Origin: DASXBA01 sp046729895
Lineage (GTDB): Bacteria; Actinomycetota; Thermoleophilia; Solirubrobacterales; Thermoleophilaceae
Assembly: GCA_046729895.1 (NCBI GenBank)
Contig: JBKPHP010000027.1
Coordinates: 1 to 9,006 of the forward strand
Length of the DNA stretch: 9,006 nucleotides
Reading direction: 5' to 3'
Part shown: positions 1 to 5,713 of the stretch, in pieces
Numbering within the stretch: position 1 is the first letter of the stretch
How the letters are laid out: each line of letters opens with the position of its first letter
Notes under the pieces: model-generated
The model's database searches: none
Told to the model about the DNA's origin: nothing
Seen by the model: only the letters and a program-made list of their open reading frames with translations
Made by a program: the position numbers and the translations under genes

Positions 1-681
1 CACCGCCGCTTCGCGTTCGCGTCGCTTGCGCTCGACGAAGTCAAGGCCGTCAAGACCGCCTTCGGCGCAACCGTCAATGACGTCGTTATGGCGATCTGCG
101 CATCCGCGCTCCGGCGCTGGCTGATCGACCACGACGAGCTCCCGGAGGATCCGCTCCTGACCGCGGTGCCGGTCTCCGTGCGGACTCCCGAGCAGGTCGG
201 CACCTACGGCAACAGGGTCTCGGTCATCATCGCGCCGCTGCCCACTCATCTCCCCGACCCGCTCGGGCGACTCGAGGCGGTGCACGAGGCGATGCGCTCC
301 GCAAAGGAGCGCCATCAGGCACTGCCGGCCTCGCTGATGCAGGACTACACCCAGTTCGTCCCGTCCGCTCTGGCGGCTCGGGCCTCCCGGGCCGCCCTTC
401 GCCTGGCGGCCTCGCAACGGGTGGCCCCGATCTACAACGTGCTGATCTCGAACGTCCCGGGGCCGCAGCACCCGCTCTACTCGGCAGGGGCGCGCCTGGT
501 CGCCAACTACCCCGTCTCGGCGGTCTCGGACGGCGCCGGACTCAACATCACAGTCCTCTCTTACTGCGGTCATCTGGACTTCGGCCTCATCGCCTGCCGC
601 GAGATGGTCCCCGACCTCTGGAACCTCGCGGCCTACCTGGGCGAGGCACTCGAGGAGCTAAAAGCGCTGGTGCCCCACTAA
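1..681 (+). CDS. Wax ester synthase/diacylglycerol acyltransferase (WS/DGAT), C-terminal part
   Basis: The frame is open from the first base, so the gene begins before the window; 226 residues are visible. They match the C-terminal half of the bacterial WS/DGAT family (DUF1298 region), which joins acyl-CoA to fatty alcohols or diacylglycerol to make storage lipids at the membrane face. Visible family marks are the ATVND motif (residues 23-27), VPVSVRT (56-62), the SNVPGP block (150-155) followed by PLY (158-160), and the conserved tail with LNITVLSY (181-188) and GLIACR. The catalytic HHxxxDG motif lies in the missing N-terminal half, so activity cannot be judged. ATG at 88 is an internal Met, not the start. 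The gene converges on the small minus-strand gene at 700, only 18 bases away, with no clear terminator between them. Family assignment is firm; substrate is unknown. Confidence 0.93.
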   Translation, partial: HRRFAFASLALDEVKAVKTAFGATVNDVVMAICASALRRWLIDHDELPEDPLLTAVPVSVRTPEQVGTYGNRVSVIIAPLPTHLPDPLGRLEAVHEAMRSAKERHQALPASLMQDYTQFVPSALAARASRAALRLAASQRVAPIYNVLISNVPGPQHPLYSAGARLVANYPVSAVSDGAGLNITVLSYCGHLDFGLIACREMVPDLWNLAAYLGEALEELKALVPH

Positions 682-699
682 TTCATTTGGTGCGGCCGG

Positions 700-831
700 C
701 TACGCGTAGCGCGACCGCATCACGAACATCACCAACGCCAAGATCGCGAGAACGAATAGCACCGGATGGATGATGACGCCGCCGGCGATGGCTATGACCA
801 GCAACACGATCCCCAAGATCAACCACAACAT
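700..831 (-). CDS. Small hydrophobic membrane protein (43 aa)
   Basis: The 43-residue product is almost wholly hydrophobic: an MLWLILGIVLLVIAIAGG segment, a short turn with IIHP, then a second segment VLFVLAILALVMFVM, ending in the basic tail RSRYA. It resembles the short two-helix 'hydrophobic protein' and Lmo0937-like (DUF5670) membrane proteins, which are often stress-linked; that family placement is tentative. The start is ATG at 831, chosen because a near-perfect Shine-Dalgarno (GGAAGGAGG) sits a few bases upstream. Longer readings of this frame to 1674 are GC-driven and lack any family character. A GGGTAT hexamer (minus strand, 859-864) upstream could be the -10 of a sigma-B/F-type promoter, but no convincing -35 was found. 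It is divergent from the small membrane protein at 952. Confidence 0.72.
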   Translation of the reverse strand: MLWLILGIVLLVIAIAGGVIIHPVLFVLAILALVMFVMRSRYA

Positions 832-951
832 CGAATCCTCCTTCCGTGTCCCCACCGGATACCCCCCGCTCGTGATCGGTACTCGGGAGTGGGCGACATC
901 CTCTTCAGTTCGTGGTGCGTACAGAAGCCGGAACTGGGGTAGGGAACGACA

Positions 952-1137
952 ATGACCACTCGCGGATACACCATCCTCGGCTGGCTCGTCTGGCAGATCG
1001 GCACGCGCATCGGCAAGCGCAAGCTGGCCCAGAAGGTGGCCCAGAACAGGGTCAGGCTCGGCGCGACGGGCGCCGTGCTCCTGGTCGTGGGCGGGATCCT
1101 GGCCGCCCGCGCCGCCCGTGCCGGCGGCGACGAGTAG
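952..1137 (+). CDS. Small membrane protein (61 aa), function unknown
   Basis: Starts at ATG 952 after a weak purine-rich stretch (GGGGTAGGGAACGAC). The 61-residue product has a mildly hydrophobic N-terminal part (YTILGWLVWQIG, residues 6-17), a basic middle (GKRKLAQKVAQNR, about 21-33) and one clear transmembrane segment (LGATGAVLLVVGGILAARAA, about 36-55), ending GGDE. This fits a single-pass inner-membrane protein with a positively charged amphipathic segment. I do not recognise a named family, and no catalytic motif is visible. It shares its upstream region (832-951) with the divergent 43-aa hydrophobic protein, so the two may be co-regulated. The gene is supported by its composition and by the absence of a better frame on either strand, rather than by a motif. 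Confidence 0.6.
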   Translation: MTTRGYTILGWLVWQIGTRIGKRKLAQKVAQNRVRLGATGAVLLVVGGILAARAARAGGDE

Positions 1138-1409
1138 CGCGACTGAGCGTCCAGCGACTAGCTGTTCGGAGCACGTTTGGTCCCCTCGTGCAGGCAACCA
1201 CCAGGCGGTTTGTGGCCGAGGGAGGCGATGGAACCCGTGCGGGGCGTGCGCTGCAGCCTGTCCGCCGACGACCGCGCTGGGCTCGCGGCGCTGTACTAGA
1301 GGAGTCCGAGAGCACCAACGGGCGACCGACCGGTCGCCGCCTTCTGAGAGTCGCGGCTCGCTGGCTCGGGAGAGACTTGGGTCGCTTGGAGGAGGACCGA
1401 AGCGGGCCG
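1138..1409. other. Intergenic stretch with a possible 23-codon leader ORF
   Basis: No established gene. The only signal is a 23-codon ORF on the plus strand, 1228-1299 (begins MEPVRGVRC, ends LAALY), preceded closely by GAGGGAGG, a strong ribosome-binding-site match. It could be a remnant of a longer gene cut by the TAG at 1297, or chance. Long frames crossing this stretch on both strands look like GC-driven shadows. Confidence 0.3.
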
Positions 1410-1724
1410 CTAACGCCCCAGGATCTCGAGCAGGTCGTCGACTTTCTGCGACCGCGCAAGCGGGTCGGGCAGGCGGAGGCGGGAATGGACCGTGTACCGA
1501 TTCCGGCGGCCGTTTCGCTTGCGAGTGAGGTAGCCGCCGGCGACCAGGTCTCCCACGATGCGGTGCGCCGCTCGTTCGGTTATCCCGACCGTTTCGCCGA
1601 TCTCGCGGAGGCGGATGTCGGGGTCGTGGGCGATGCAGAGCAGCGCCTGCGCGTGGTTGGTCAGGAACGTCCACTGGGGGGCGGCCTTCGCGGGCGATGC
1701 TTGATCGGCATTTCTAGATTTCAC
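1410..1724 (-). CDS. Small winged-helix (MarR-like) transcriptional regulator
   Basis: The 104-residue product is essentially a lone winged helix-turn-helix DNA-binding domain. After a polar N-terminus it reads QWTFLTNHAQALLCIAHD (17-34), helix 2 and the recognition helix IRLREIGETVGITERAAHRI (37-56), then the wing GGYLTRKRNGRRNRYTV (63-79), and a short leucine-rich C-terminal helix (KVDDLLEILGR, 94-104) that may dimerise. This layout matches a common actinobacterial group of about 100-aa MarR/ArsR-like regulators without an effector domain. GTG at 1724 is taken as start because no later in-frame start keeps the domain intact and residues further upstream look non-native; its ribosome-binding site is weak. 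It is divergent from the zinc-ribbon gene at 1765, 40 bases away, and probably controls that pair and itself (inference). The domain call is firm, the target is not known. Confidence 0.85.
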   Translation of the reverse strand: MKSRNADQASPAKAAPQWTFLTNHAQALLCIAHDPDIRLREIGETVGITERAAHRIVGDLVAGGYLTRKRNGRRNRYTVHSRLRLPDPLARSQKVDDLLEILGR

Positions 1725-1764
1725 GGTCGTGCTAGCGTACCTCGTACACGAACGAAAGGGCGAC
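1725..1764. promoter_or_regulatory. Divergent control region with a candidate operator
   Basis: These 40 bases are all that separate the regulator start (1724, minus) from the zinc-ribbon start (1765, plus), so both promoters or operators must overlap here or run into the coding ends. TCGTG (1727-1731) and CACGA (1747-1751) form an inverted repeat with a 15-base spacer holding two GTAC copies. This spacing suits a dimeric winged-helix protein, but the arms are only 5 bp. No good -35/-10 pair was found. Confidence 0.35.
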
Positions 1765-2112
1765 GTGCCCGATTTCAAGTGCGCAGCCTGCAGGATCCGT
1801 CTGCGCAGCCCGGGGGGCGATGCGGTCGGGGAGCAGTGCCCCGTGTGCGAGGCTCCGCTCGAGCCGGTCCGCGAGCTGTCCGAGCTCGTTGGGTTCCGCT
1901 CGCTCGAGGGTCGCGGGACTCCAGACGAGGGCGAGATGGCGTCCACGCCCGAACCGCTCACTCTCCCCGTCAGCGACCTGACTAAACGCCGCGAGTCGCG
2001 CATCGAGCAGTCACGACTCGACGCTGAGCGGTGGCTCGATGACGGCGGCAGCTTCGACACCGAGGCGGTGGCCGCCGCGCTCGACCCGCCCCCACCCTGG
2101 ACGGACCGGTGA
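1765..2112 (+). CDS. Zinc-ribbon protein, 115 aa, function unknown
   Basis: The N-terminus carries a compact zinc ribbon: FKCAAC (Cys6 and Cys9) and CPVC (Cys25 and Cys28), a CxxC-x15-CxxC four-cysteine site. It is followed by PLEPVRELSELVGFRSL and then an acidic, probably disordered, middle and an amphipathic RRESRIEQSRLDAERWLDDGG helix region (residues 76-95). GTG 1765 is preferred to GTG 1729 because AAAGGG lies just upstream, the product then begins right at the ribbon, and the earlier start would leave only 4 bases from the divergent regulator. The stop overlaps the start of the next gene by four bases (GTGA), so the two are probably translationally coupled. Small ribbons of this type often bind nucleic acid or protein partners; no specific role can be read from the sequence. 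Confidence 0.72.
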   Translation: MPDFKCAACRIRLRSPGGDAVGEQCPVCEAPLEPVRELSELVGFRSLEGRGTPDEGEMASTPEPLTLPVSDLTKRRESRIEQSRLDAERWLDDGGSFDTEAVAAALDPPPPWTDR

Positions 2113-2315
2113 CCGGCCCCACTACACGGCTTGACCGGCGCTATCGCTGCGAATGCATGCACGAGTTTCGGCTCTTCGGGCTTGGACGACAGCGCCGCTT
2201 CTACGAGCTCGACGACCTCGGCTGGACCCGCCCCGTGATGACGAAGACGTGCCCCCACTGCCGGCGCGAGTTGCCGTCGGCCTCCGGGCGCCCCTCGCCG
2301 GCAGGAACGCCCTAA
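2109..2315 (+). CDS. Second small zinc-binding-type protein (68 aa)
   Basis: GTG 2109 overlaps the TGA of the preceding zinc-ribbon gene (shared GTGA), so it needs no separate ribosome-binding site. The product has YRCECMHEF (Cys14, Cys16, His18) near the start and CPHC (Cys48, Cys51) near the end, separated by a conserved-looking core FGLGRQRRFYELDDLGWTRP. The two metal half-sites suggest one zinc knuckle closing a small domain, though CxC is less usual than CxxC. The C-terminus is Ser/Pro-rich and likely unstructured. Together with its upstream neighbour it forms a two-gene operon of metal-ribbon proteins divergent from a winged-helix regulator, which suggests a regulated two-part function. 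I do not recognise a named family. Confidence 0.66.
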   Translation: MTGPTTRLDRRYRCECMHEFRLFGLGRQRRFYELDDLGWTRPVMTKTCPHCRRELPSASGRPSPAGTP

Positions 2316-2702
2316 ATCCGACTGGGAGCGGAGGGGTCCTGACCTACCGTCGGCGCAAGGAGTAGCCTCTGCCCCACGCTGGCCCTGCGGCCAACAATTC
2401 TGGCCTCAGAGCGGTTCTACGCCGAAGCGCGAACAGCGCGACAAGGCAACGCACTCTGAGGCGCACAGGATCGACTGCGGGGCCAGTCTCACGGGCGGGC
2501 GCGGGGTCGCCGGGCCCGGTCCCTGCTAGGTAGCCTGACCTCTCGCGCCGTGGGGCGTGGGGCGGGAAGGCGACCCGAGGTCGTCCTCCCCCGTGCGATC
2601 GGGAGCTCGGCGAAGGGAATGCCGCCGATCGTGCGGATGGGCCCCGGGCCGGCCAGCGGTCTCAGCGCTCCACTTCGAAGGCAAGCGACACCGAGCGCCC
2701 GT
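2316..2702. other. Gene-poor stretch of about 390 bases
   Basis: I see no convincing gene on either strand. The plus-strand frames here are Arg/Ser/Pro-rich shadows without motifs. The one structured element is the 9-bp inverted repeat at 2403-2462. There is no poly-T tract after the zinc-ribbon operon and no clear promoter. Confidence 0.5.
2403..2462. repeat. 9-bp perfect inverted repeat enclosing 42 bases
   Basis: GCCTCAGAG (2403-2411) pairs perfectly with CTCTGAGGC (2454-2462). The enclosed 42 bases contain a smaller CGCGAACAGCGCG hairpin-like element, so the whole could fold as a stem with an inner hairpin. No T-tract follows, so it is not a standard terminator. A small structured RNA is possible but unsupported by other evidence. 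Confidence 0.35.
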
Positions 2703-2912
2703 CTACCGCTGTTCGGTCGAATCGAGTCCCTCGAGCCACTCGAGCCAGCGGCCGCGCGTGCTCACATCCTCGCCGGCGGCGCGGAGCCTCACGTAGGCGC
2801 TCAACTCATTCGACGTTCCCATCGCAGCGTCGTATCGGTCGCTCAGGCGGTCCTGCTCGCGGAGCGATGCGTCCAGGCGCTGTACTGCATGCTCCTTGCC
2901 GGTCATGTCCAT
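2703..2912 (-). CDS. Small charged helical protein (69 aa), unknown function
   Basis: The product begins MDMTGKEHAVQRLDASLREQ and continues DRLSDRYDAAMGTSNELSAY, VRLRAAGEDVSTRGRWLEWL, ending EGLDSTEQR. It is soluble, rich in charged residues and predicted mainly helical, with regular heptad-like spacing of Leu/Ala in the first 35 residues, so a short coiled coil is possible. ATG 2912 is chosen because AGGAAGGG sits about four bases upstream; the frame could extend to 2948, but that adds an Arg/Pro stretch with no start signal. No cysteine, metal or catalytic motif is visible. It stands alone, with 139 bases to the next minus-strand gene upstream. I do not recognise the family; the amino-acid composition and ribosome-binding site support it as real. 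Confidence 0.6.
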   Translation of the reverse strand: MDMTGKEHAVQRLDASLREQDRLSDRYDAAMGTSNELSAYVRLRAAGEDVSTRGRWLEWLEGLDSTEQR

Positions 2913-3051
2913 CAGCCCTTCCTGTGCTGCTCTGGGGTTCGGTCGCACGGAAGGAGGACTGGTCGACCTGGCGAGCGATCGCGGTCACCCACACGGTAGC
3001 GCCTTTCGAGCCGTCTCGGCCGGCGGCTCTGCCGCCACCGGACCACGGCCC

Positions 3052-3228
3052 TTAGCCGGAGGCCCGCCGGCTTCCGCGTCCGTGCTCCGGTCGCGGCCGC
3101 GGTGGGTTCTCGGCGCGCTCCTTGGGGGTCATCTTCCTGATCGTCAAGGTTCCGTCGTTGACCTGTTGCTGTACGTCGGCCAGCCTCGCTTCGCGGCGCT
3201 CCTCGGCTCGTTCTCTTGCTGTCGCCAT
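3052..3228 (-). CDS. Small basic protein (58 aa), unknown function
   Basis: This short frame starts at ATG 3228 and ends at TAA (3052-3054). It reads MATARERAEERREARLADVQ, then QQVNDGTLTIRKMTPKERAE and a Pro/Arg tail NPPRPRPEHGRGSRRASG. The first 20 residues form a strongly charged helix, the DGTLTIRKMTPKERA core looks conserved in style and resembles short actinobacterial proteins with 'LTIRxMTPxER' cores, and the tail is disordered and basic. A GAGAGGA ribosome-binding site lies about 11 bases upstream, slightly far. Nucleic-acid or ribosome association is possible from the charge, but that is guesswork. The opposite-strand frames here have no such character. It is about 140 bases upstream of the 69-aa gene and could share its transcript. 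Confidence 0.6.
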   Translation of the reverse strand: MATARERAEERREARLADVQQQVNDGTLTIRKMTPKERAENPPRPRPEHGRGSRRASG

Positions 3229-3350
3229 ATGTTTACGATCCTCTCAGCGGGGTCAGCCGTGACGCCGGTGGCCCTTCGTTGACGGTCCCGCCCGGGCGAA
3301 TTCACCCTGCAGCGACAGGCGCCGCAGCGCACGAAAGAGGAACCTCGCGG

Positions 3351-3365
3351 GGCAGCGTCGCTGCC
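3351..3365. promoter_or_regulatory. 15-bp perfect palindrome, candidate operator
   Basis: GGCAGCGTCGCTGCC reads as 7-1-7 perfect dyad symmetry. It lies in the divergent gap between the 58-aa gene (start 3228, minus) and the hydrolase (start 3435, plus), 69 bases before the latter, which is a plausible position for a regulator site. In DNA this GC-rich such a palindrome can also arise by chance. Confidence 0.3.
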
Positions 3366-3434
3366 GTCTCTAGGACGCTAGCACGCGGCCGAACGTAGTC
3401 GGCGGTCGCCATACTCTCGCGGCCGCTCCACTCC

Positions 3435-4202
3435 TTGCTTCGCCCGCTCCTCAACTCGCTGTTGTACTTCCCCGCCCGCGGGTTCGAGGCCACGCCCGCG
3501 GACGTCGGCCTCGACTGTCGCGAGCTCACTATCGAGACCGATGACGGGGAGCGGTTGCACGCATGGTGGGTAGGCGTGGGGGCTGCGACGCTCGGCCACG
3601 TGCTGGCGTGCCACGGCAACGCGGGGAACATCGGCGACCGCGTCGTCCACGCGGCGCTGCTGACGGCGGTTGGCTTCGACGTCCTGCTCTTCGACTATCG
3701 CGGGTACGGGCGCAGCAGCGGCAAGCCGAGCGAGGAGGGGACCTACCGCGACGCCCGCGCCGCGCGGGCGGCGCTGCTGGCTCAGCCCGGGACCGACGCT
3801 GCGCGGGTCCTCTACCTGGGCGAGTCGCTCGGGGGCGCCGTAGCGCTCGCCCTGGCGGTCGAGTCGCCGCCCGCGGGTCTGGTCCTCCAGTCCACGTTCA
3901 CGGGCGTGCGCGACGCGGCCCGGGTGCACTACCCGTTCATCCCCGCCGGGCTGATCCCGGACGCCTACCCGAGCCTGAGACTGATCCGAGAGCTGAGGGC
4001 GCCCCTGCTCGTCCTTCACGGCGAGCGGGACGACATCGTGCCGCTCACCCACGGCCGCGCCCTGTTCGATGCCGCGCCCGAGCCCAAGCGGATCGAGGTC
4101 TTCCCGAAGGTCGGCCACAACGACTTGGTGCCACTGGCGGGCAAGGCCTACGCCGAGGCGATCGCCTCCTGGGCCAGGGGACTCGGCGTCAGCTCGACGT
4201 AA
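3435..4202 (+). CDS. Alpha/beta hydrolase (Bem46/ABHD13-like serine hydrolase)
   Basis: A 255-residue complete alpha/beta hydrolase. Visible elements in order: N-terminal LLYFPARGFEATP (9-21), typical of Bem46/ABHD13-like proteins; oxyanion-hole HGNAGN (60-65); FDYRGYGRSSGKPSE (86-100); nucleophile elbow GESLGG with Ser131; acid in HGERDDIVP with Asp199; and catalytic His228 in VGHND. The triad is therefore intact and the enzyme should cleave an ester or thioester-type bond; the substrate cannot be told. No clear signal peptide, although the first 12 residues are hydrophobic enough to touch the membrane, as in other family members. The start is TTG 3435: an in-frame stop at 3396 and the lack of ATG or GTG in between leave no better choice, and there is no good ribosome-binding site, so the start is the weakest part of this call. 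Confidence 0.92.
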   Translation: MLRPLLNSLLYFPARGFEATPADVGLDCRELTIETDDGERLHAWWVGVGAATLGHVLACHGNAGNIGDRVVHAALLTAVGFDVLLFDYRGYGRSSGKPSEEGTYRDARAARAALLAQPGTDAARVLYLGESLGGAVALALAVESPPAGLVLQSTFTGVRDAARVHYPFIPAGLIPDAYPSLRLIRELRAPLLVLHGERDDIVPLTHGRALFDAAPEPKRIEVFPKVGHNDLVPLAGKAYAEAIASWARGLGVSST

Positions 4203-4248
4203 GCCGAGGTCCCGCCGGATGTAGGGCCCGGGACGCTTGGCGTGGGTC

Positions 4249-4284
4249 ATGGTGTGGCCCCGCTCCGACTGGTAGCTCGTCGAG
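4249..4284. repeat. 36-bp imperfect direct repeat, copy A
   Basis: This intergenic segment matches 5678-5713 at 32 of 36 positions by direct comparison. It starts ATGGTGTGGCCC and ends AGCTCGTCGAG in both copies. Copy B is the first 12 codons of the endonuclease V-like gene; copy A, read in the same frame, meets a TAG after eight codons (MVWPRSDW). It could be a duplicated 5' end or a shared cis element. Confidence 0.55.
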
Positions 4285-4366
4285 GCGGCTTCGCTCGCAG
4301 CCCTCTTGCACGCCCTGTACTGCTGACCTAGAGTCGGCACGGCGACTTAAAGAGGAGGGTCTGGCC

Positions 4367-4645
4367 ATGCATGTCGTCGCGATACACCGGATCACTGATC
4401 CGGAGAAGTTCTTCTCCATGGACGCCGAGGACGTTGCTGGAGGCGGGCCGCCTGGTGTACAGGGGCGGCAGTTCTTCCCCAGCACCGATAGCTCCACGGC
4501 AGCTTGCCTGTGGGAGGCTGACTCGGTCGACTCGCTTCGCGACTATCTCGATCCGGCTACCGCCGGCGCGAGCGAGAACACGTACTTCGAGGTCGACGCC
4601 GAGCGTGCGATGGGCCTCCCGGAGGCCGCTGCGGCAGGCGCCTAG
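4367..4645 (+). CDS. Small conserved protein (92 aa), DUF4242/SCO4226-like
   Basis: Starts at ATG 4367 with a strong AGAGGAGGG ribosome-binding site about eight bases upstream. The product begins MHVVAIHRITDPEKFF and has the core CLWEADSVDSLRDYLDP (residues 47-63) and NTYFEVDAERAMGLPE (71-86). Strand-helix-strand pattern plus the CLWEA..S...LRDYLD and N.YFEV blocks resemble small actinobacterial alpha/beta (ferredoxin-like) proteins such as the DUF4242/SCO4226 nickel-binding group. I consider the fold likely and the metal binding unproven; Cys47 and the N-terminal His residues are the only visible candidates. It is separated from the hydrolase by 164 bases, so it probably has its own promoter, and a strong hairpin terminator follows 20 bases after its stop. 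Confidence 0.8.
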   Translation: MHVVAIHRITDPEKFFSMDAEDVAGGGPPGVQGRQFFPSTDSSTAACLWEADSVDSLRDYLDPATAGASENTYFEVDAERAMGLPEAAAAGA

Positions 4646-4665
4646 CCGACGGTAAAGAAGTATCT

Positions 4666-4696
4666 GGAGCGTCCCCGACCCGGTCGGGGACGCTCC
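4666..4696. terminator. Strong hairpin, likely bidirectional terminator
   Basis: Perfect 14-bp stem (GGAGCGTCCCCGAC pairing with GTCGGGGACGCTCC) and a 3-base loop. TATTTG follows on the plus strand, and the other side carries AAAGAAGTATCT, giving a T-rich run after the stem on the minus strand. It lies between convergent genes ending at 4645 (plus) and 4774 (minus), exactly where a shared terminator is expected. Confidence 0.88.
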
Positions 4697-4773
4697 TATT
4701 TGCGTGCCCGGCCAGACCGGACCACGTCGCATGCATCGCTGAGTGCGACGGAGTTCGAAGTGCCGACGGAGCC

Positions 4774-5214
4774 CTACCGCTCGTACCCGCCCACGAGCTC
4801 GGCGGTCTCGAGGACGTGGCCGTCGAGCGCGCGCTCGAGCACGTCCCGGTCCGCCCCGGGCTCGAGCTCGAGCTCGGTGTCCAGCGCGTGGAGGCGGAAG
4901 AAGTAGCGGTGGCGGCCGCGTGGCGGGCAGGGGCCGGCGTAGCCCACCGTGCCGAAGCCGTTGCGGCCTTCGCGGGGGGCCGGCTGGCCCTCGCCCAGGC
5001 CATCGGCGCCGGGATCGATGCCCCATGCCAGCCAGTGGGTGAAGGTGCCGACCGGAGCGTCCGGGTCGTCGACGACGAGGGCCAGCGAGCGCGTTCCGTC
5101 CGGCACGCCCGCGAAGGAGAGCGGTGGCGAGAGGTTCTCGCCATCGCAGGTATATCGGCTCGGGATCGTTCCGCCGTCCTCGAAGACGCTGCTCCTTAGC
5201 TCGAGGCCGGCCAC
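4774..5214 (-). CDS. PEBP family protein (YbhB/YbcL, Raf-kinase-inhibitor-like)
   Basis: The 146-residue product is a full-length bacterial phosphatidylethanolamine-binding-protein homologue. Family blocks: IPSRYTCDGENLSPPLSF (17-34), the ligand-pocket DDPDAP (49-54), TFTHWLAWGI (57-66), and GYAGPCPPRGRHRYFF (91-106) with LHALD after it. No signal peptide, so it acts in the cytoplasm. In bacteria these proteins bind small anionic or phospholipid-like ligands and their physiological role is mostly unclear. The start is GTG 5214, giving the usual N-terminus (LELRSSVFEDGG). It lies 6 bases after the stop of the tandem-ACT gene, so the two form an operon; the weak ribosome-binding site fits translational coupling. 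Transcription likely ends at the hairpin at 4666-4696. Confidence 0.95.
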   Translation of the reverse strand: MAGLELRSSVFEDGGTIPSRYTCDGENLSPPLSFAGVPDGTRSLALVVDDPDAPVGTFTHWLAWGIDPGADGLGEGQPAPREGRNGFGTVGYAGPCPPRGRHRYFFRLHALDTELELEPGADRDVLERALDGHVLETAELVGGYER

Positions 5215-5220
5215 GGCGGG

Positions 5221-5589
5221 CTAGACCGCCGACTGAGCCTTGCCCAGGTCGTCCACGCCGAGTACCAGCTTCGTGCCGCCGAAGGTGGTGTACGCGAGGC
5301 CGATGTTGACCCCGGCGTCGGCGACCTTGCGGGTGACCTCGCCCATCGTGCCGGGCCGGTCCTCCACGTCGACCACGAGCACGTCGCTCTCCCCCTCGAC
5401 GTCGAACCCCGCCGACTGCAGGGCCTCGCGGGCGGCCGCCGCGTCGTCGACGAGGACGTGCACCTCGGCCCGGCCGCCGCCGGTTGTCGCGCACAGGCCC
5501 TCGATGTTGATCCCGGCGCCGCCGGTCGCCTCGCCCAGGTCGGCGAGCTTCCCGGGCTGGTCCTCGACAGTGATGGTCAGGTCTTTCAT
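5221..5589 (-). CDS. Stand-alone tandem ACT-domain protein
   Basis: The 122-residue product consists of two ACT domains and nothing else. Domain 1 (about 2-66) has LTITVEDQPGKLADLGEATG and AGINIEGLCA; domain 2 (about 70-119) has LVVDVEDRPGTMGEVTRKVA and AGVNIGLAYT. ACT domains bind small ligands, usually amino acids, at the interface next to the conserved D-x-PG and G-(I/V)-N turns, both present twice here. Without a catalytic partner the protein is probably a small-molecule sensor or an allosteric subunit; the ligand is unknown. ATG 5589 is well supported by GGAGGAGGG five bases upstream. The frame extends to 5871, but that part is the antisense of the endonuclease V-like gene. First gene of a two-gene operon with the PEBP protein; divergent from the gene at 5678. 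Confidence 0.95.
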   Translation of the reverse strand: MKDLTITVEDQPGKLADLGEATGGAGINIEGLCATTGGGRAEVHVLVDDAAAAREALQSAGFDVEGESDVLVVDVEDRPGTMGEVTRKVADAGVNIGLAYTTFGGTKLVLGVDDLGKAQSAV

Positions 5590-5677
5590 CGTCCCTCCTC
5601 CCTGCTCATTACGGTTTCCTGGATTTTGACGCTTCTGAGGTGACGGCGGGGCCAAGTCGGCGCGCCTAGAGTGCTTG

Positions 5678-5713
5678 ATGGTGTGGCCCAGCTCCGAGTC
5701 GGAGCTCGTCGAG
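5678..5713. repeat. 36-bp imperfect direct repeat, copy B
   Basis: This is the first 12 codons of the endonuclease V-like gene and the partner of 4249-4284 (32 of 36 identical; differences are four single bases). The identity begins at the ATG and stops within the coding region, and the flanks do not match well. Confidence 0.55.

Noticed and set aside
700..1674. 324-codon minus-strand frame
   Set aside because: Only its last 43 codons look like protein and have a ribosome-binding site; the rest is Arg/Pro/Gly-rich and overlaps better-supported genes.
1729..1764. Earlier GTG start for the first zinc-ribbon gene
   Set aside because: It would leave 4 bases to the divergent regulator start and has no ribosome-binding site, whereas GTG 1765 has AAAGGG before it.
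912..1985. 357-codon plus-strand frame
   Set aside because: It is the antisense of the winged-helix gene and out of frame with the zinc-ribbon and 61-aa genes; composition is shadow-like (Arg/Gly-rich) and has no motif.
2411..2424. GGTTCTA...CC resembling a tRNA T-loop
   Set aside because: There is no matching acceptor stem, anticodon arm or D-arm at the right distances, so it is not a tRNA.
3378..4340. 320-codon minus-strand frame
   Set aside because: It is antisense to the alpha/beta hydrolase, which has a full catalytic triad and explains the open reading.
4328..5494. 388-codon minus-strand frame
   Set aside because: It runs through the tandem-ACT and PEBP genes in another frame and is extremely Arg/Gly/Pro-rich.
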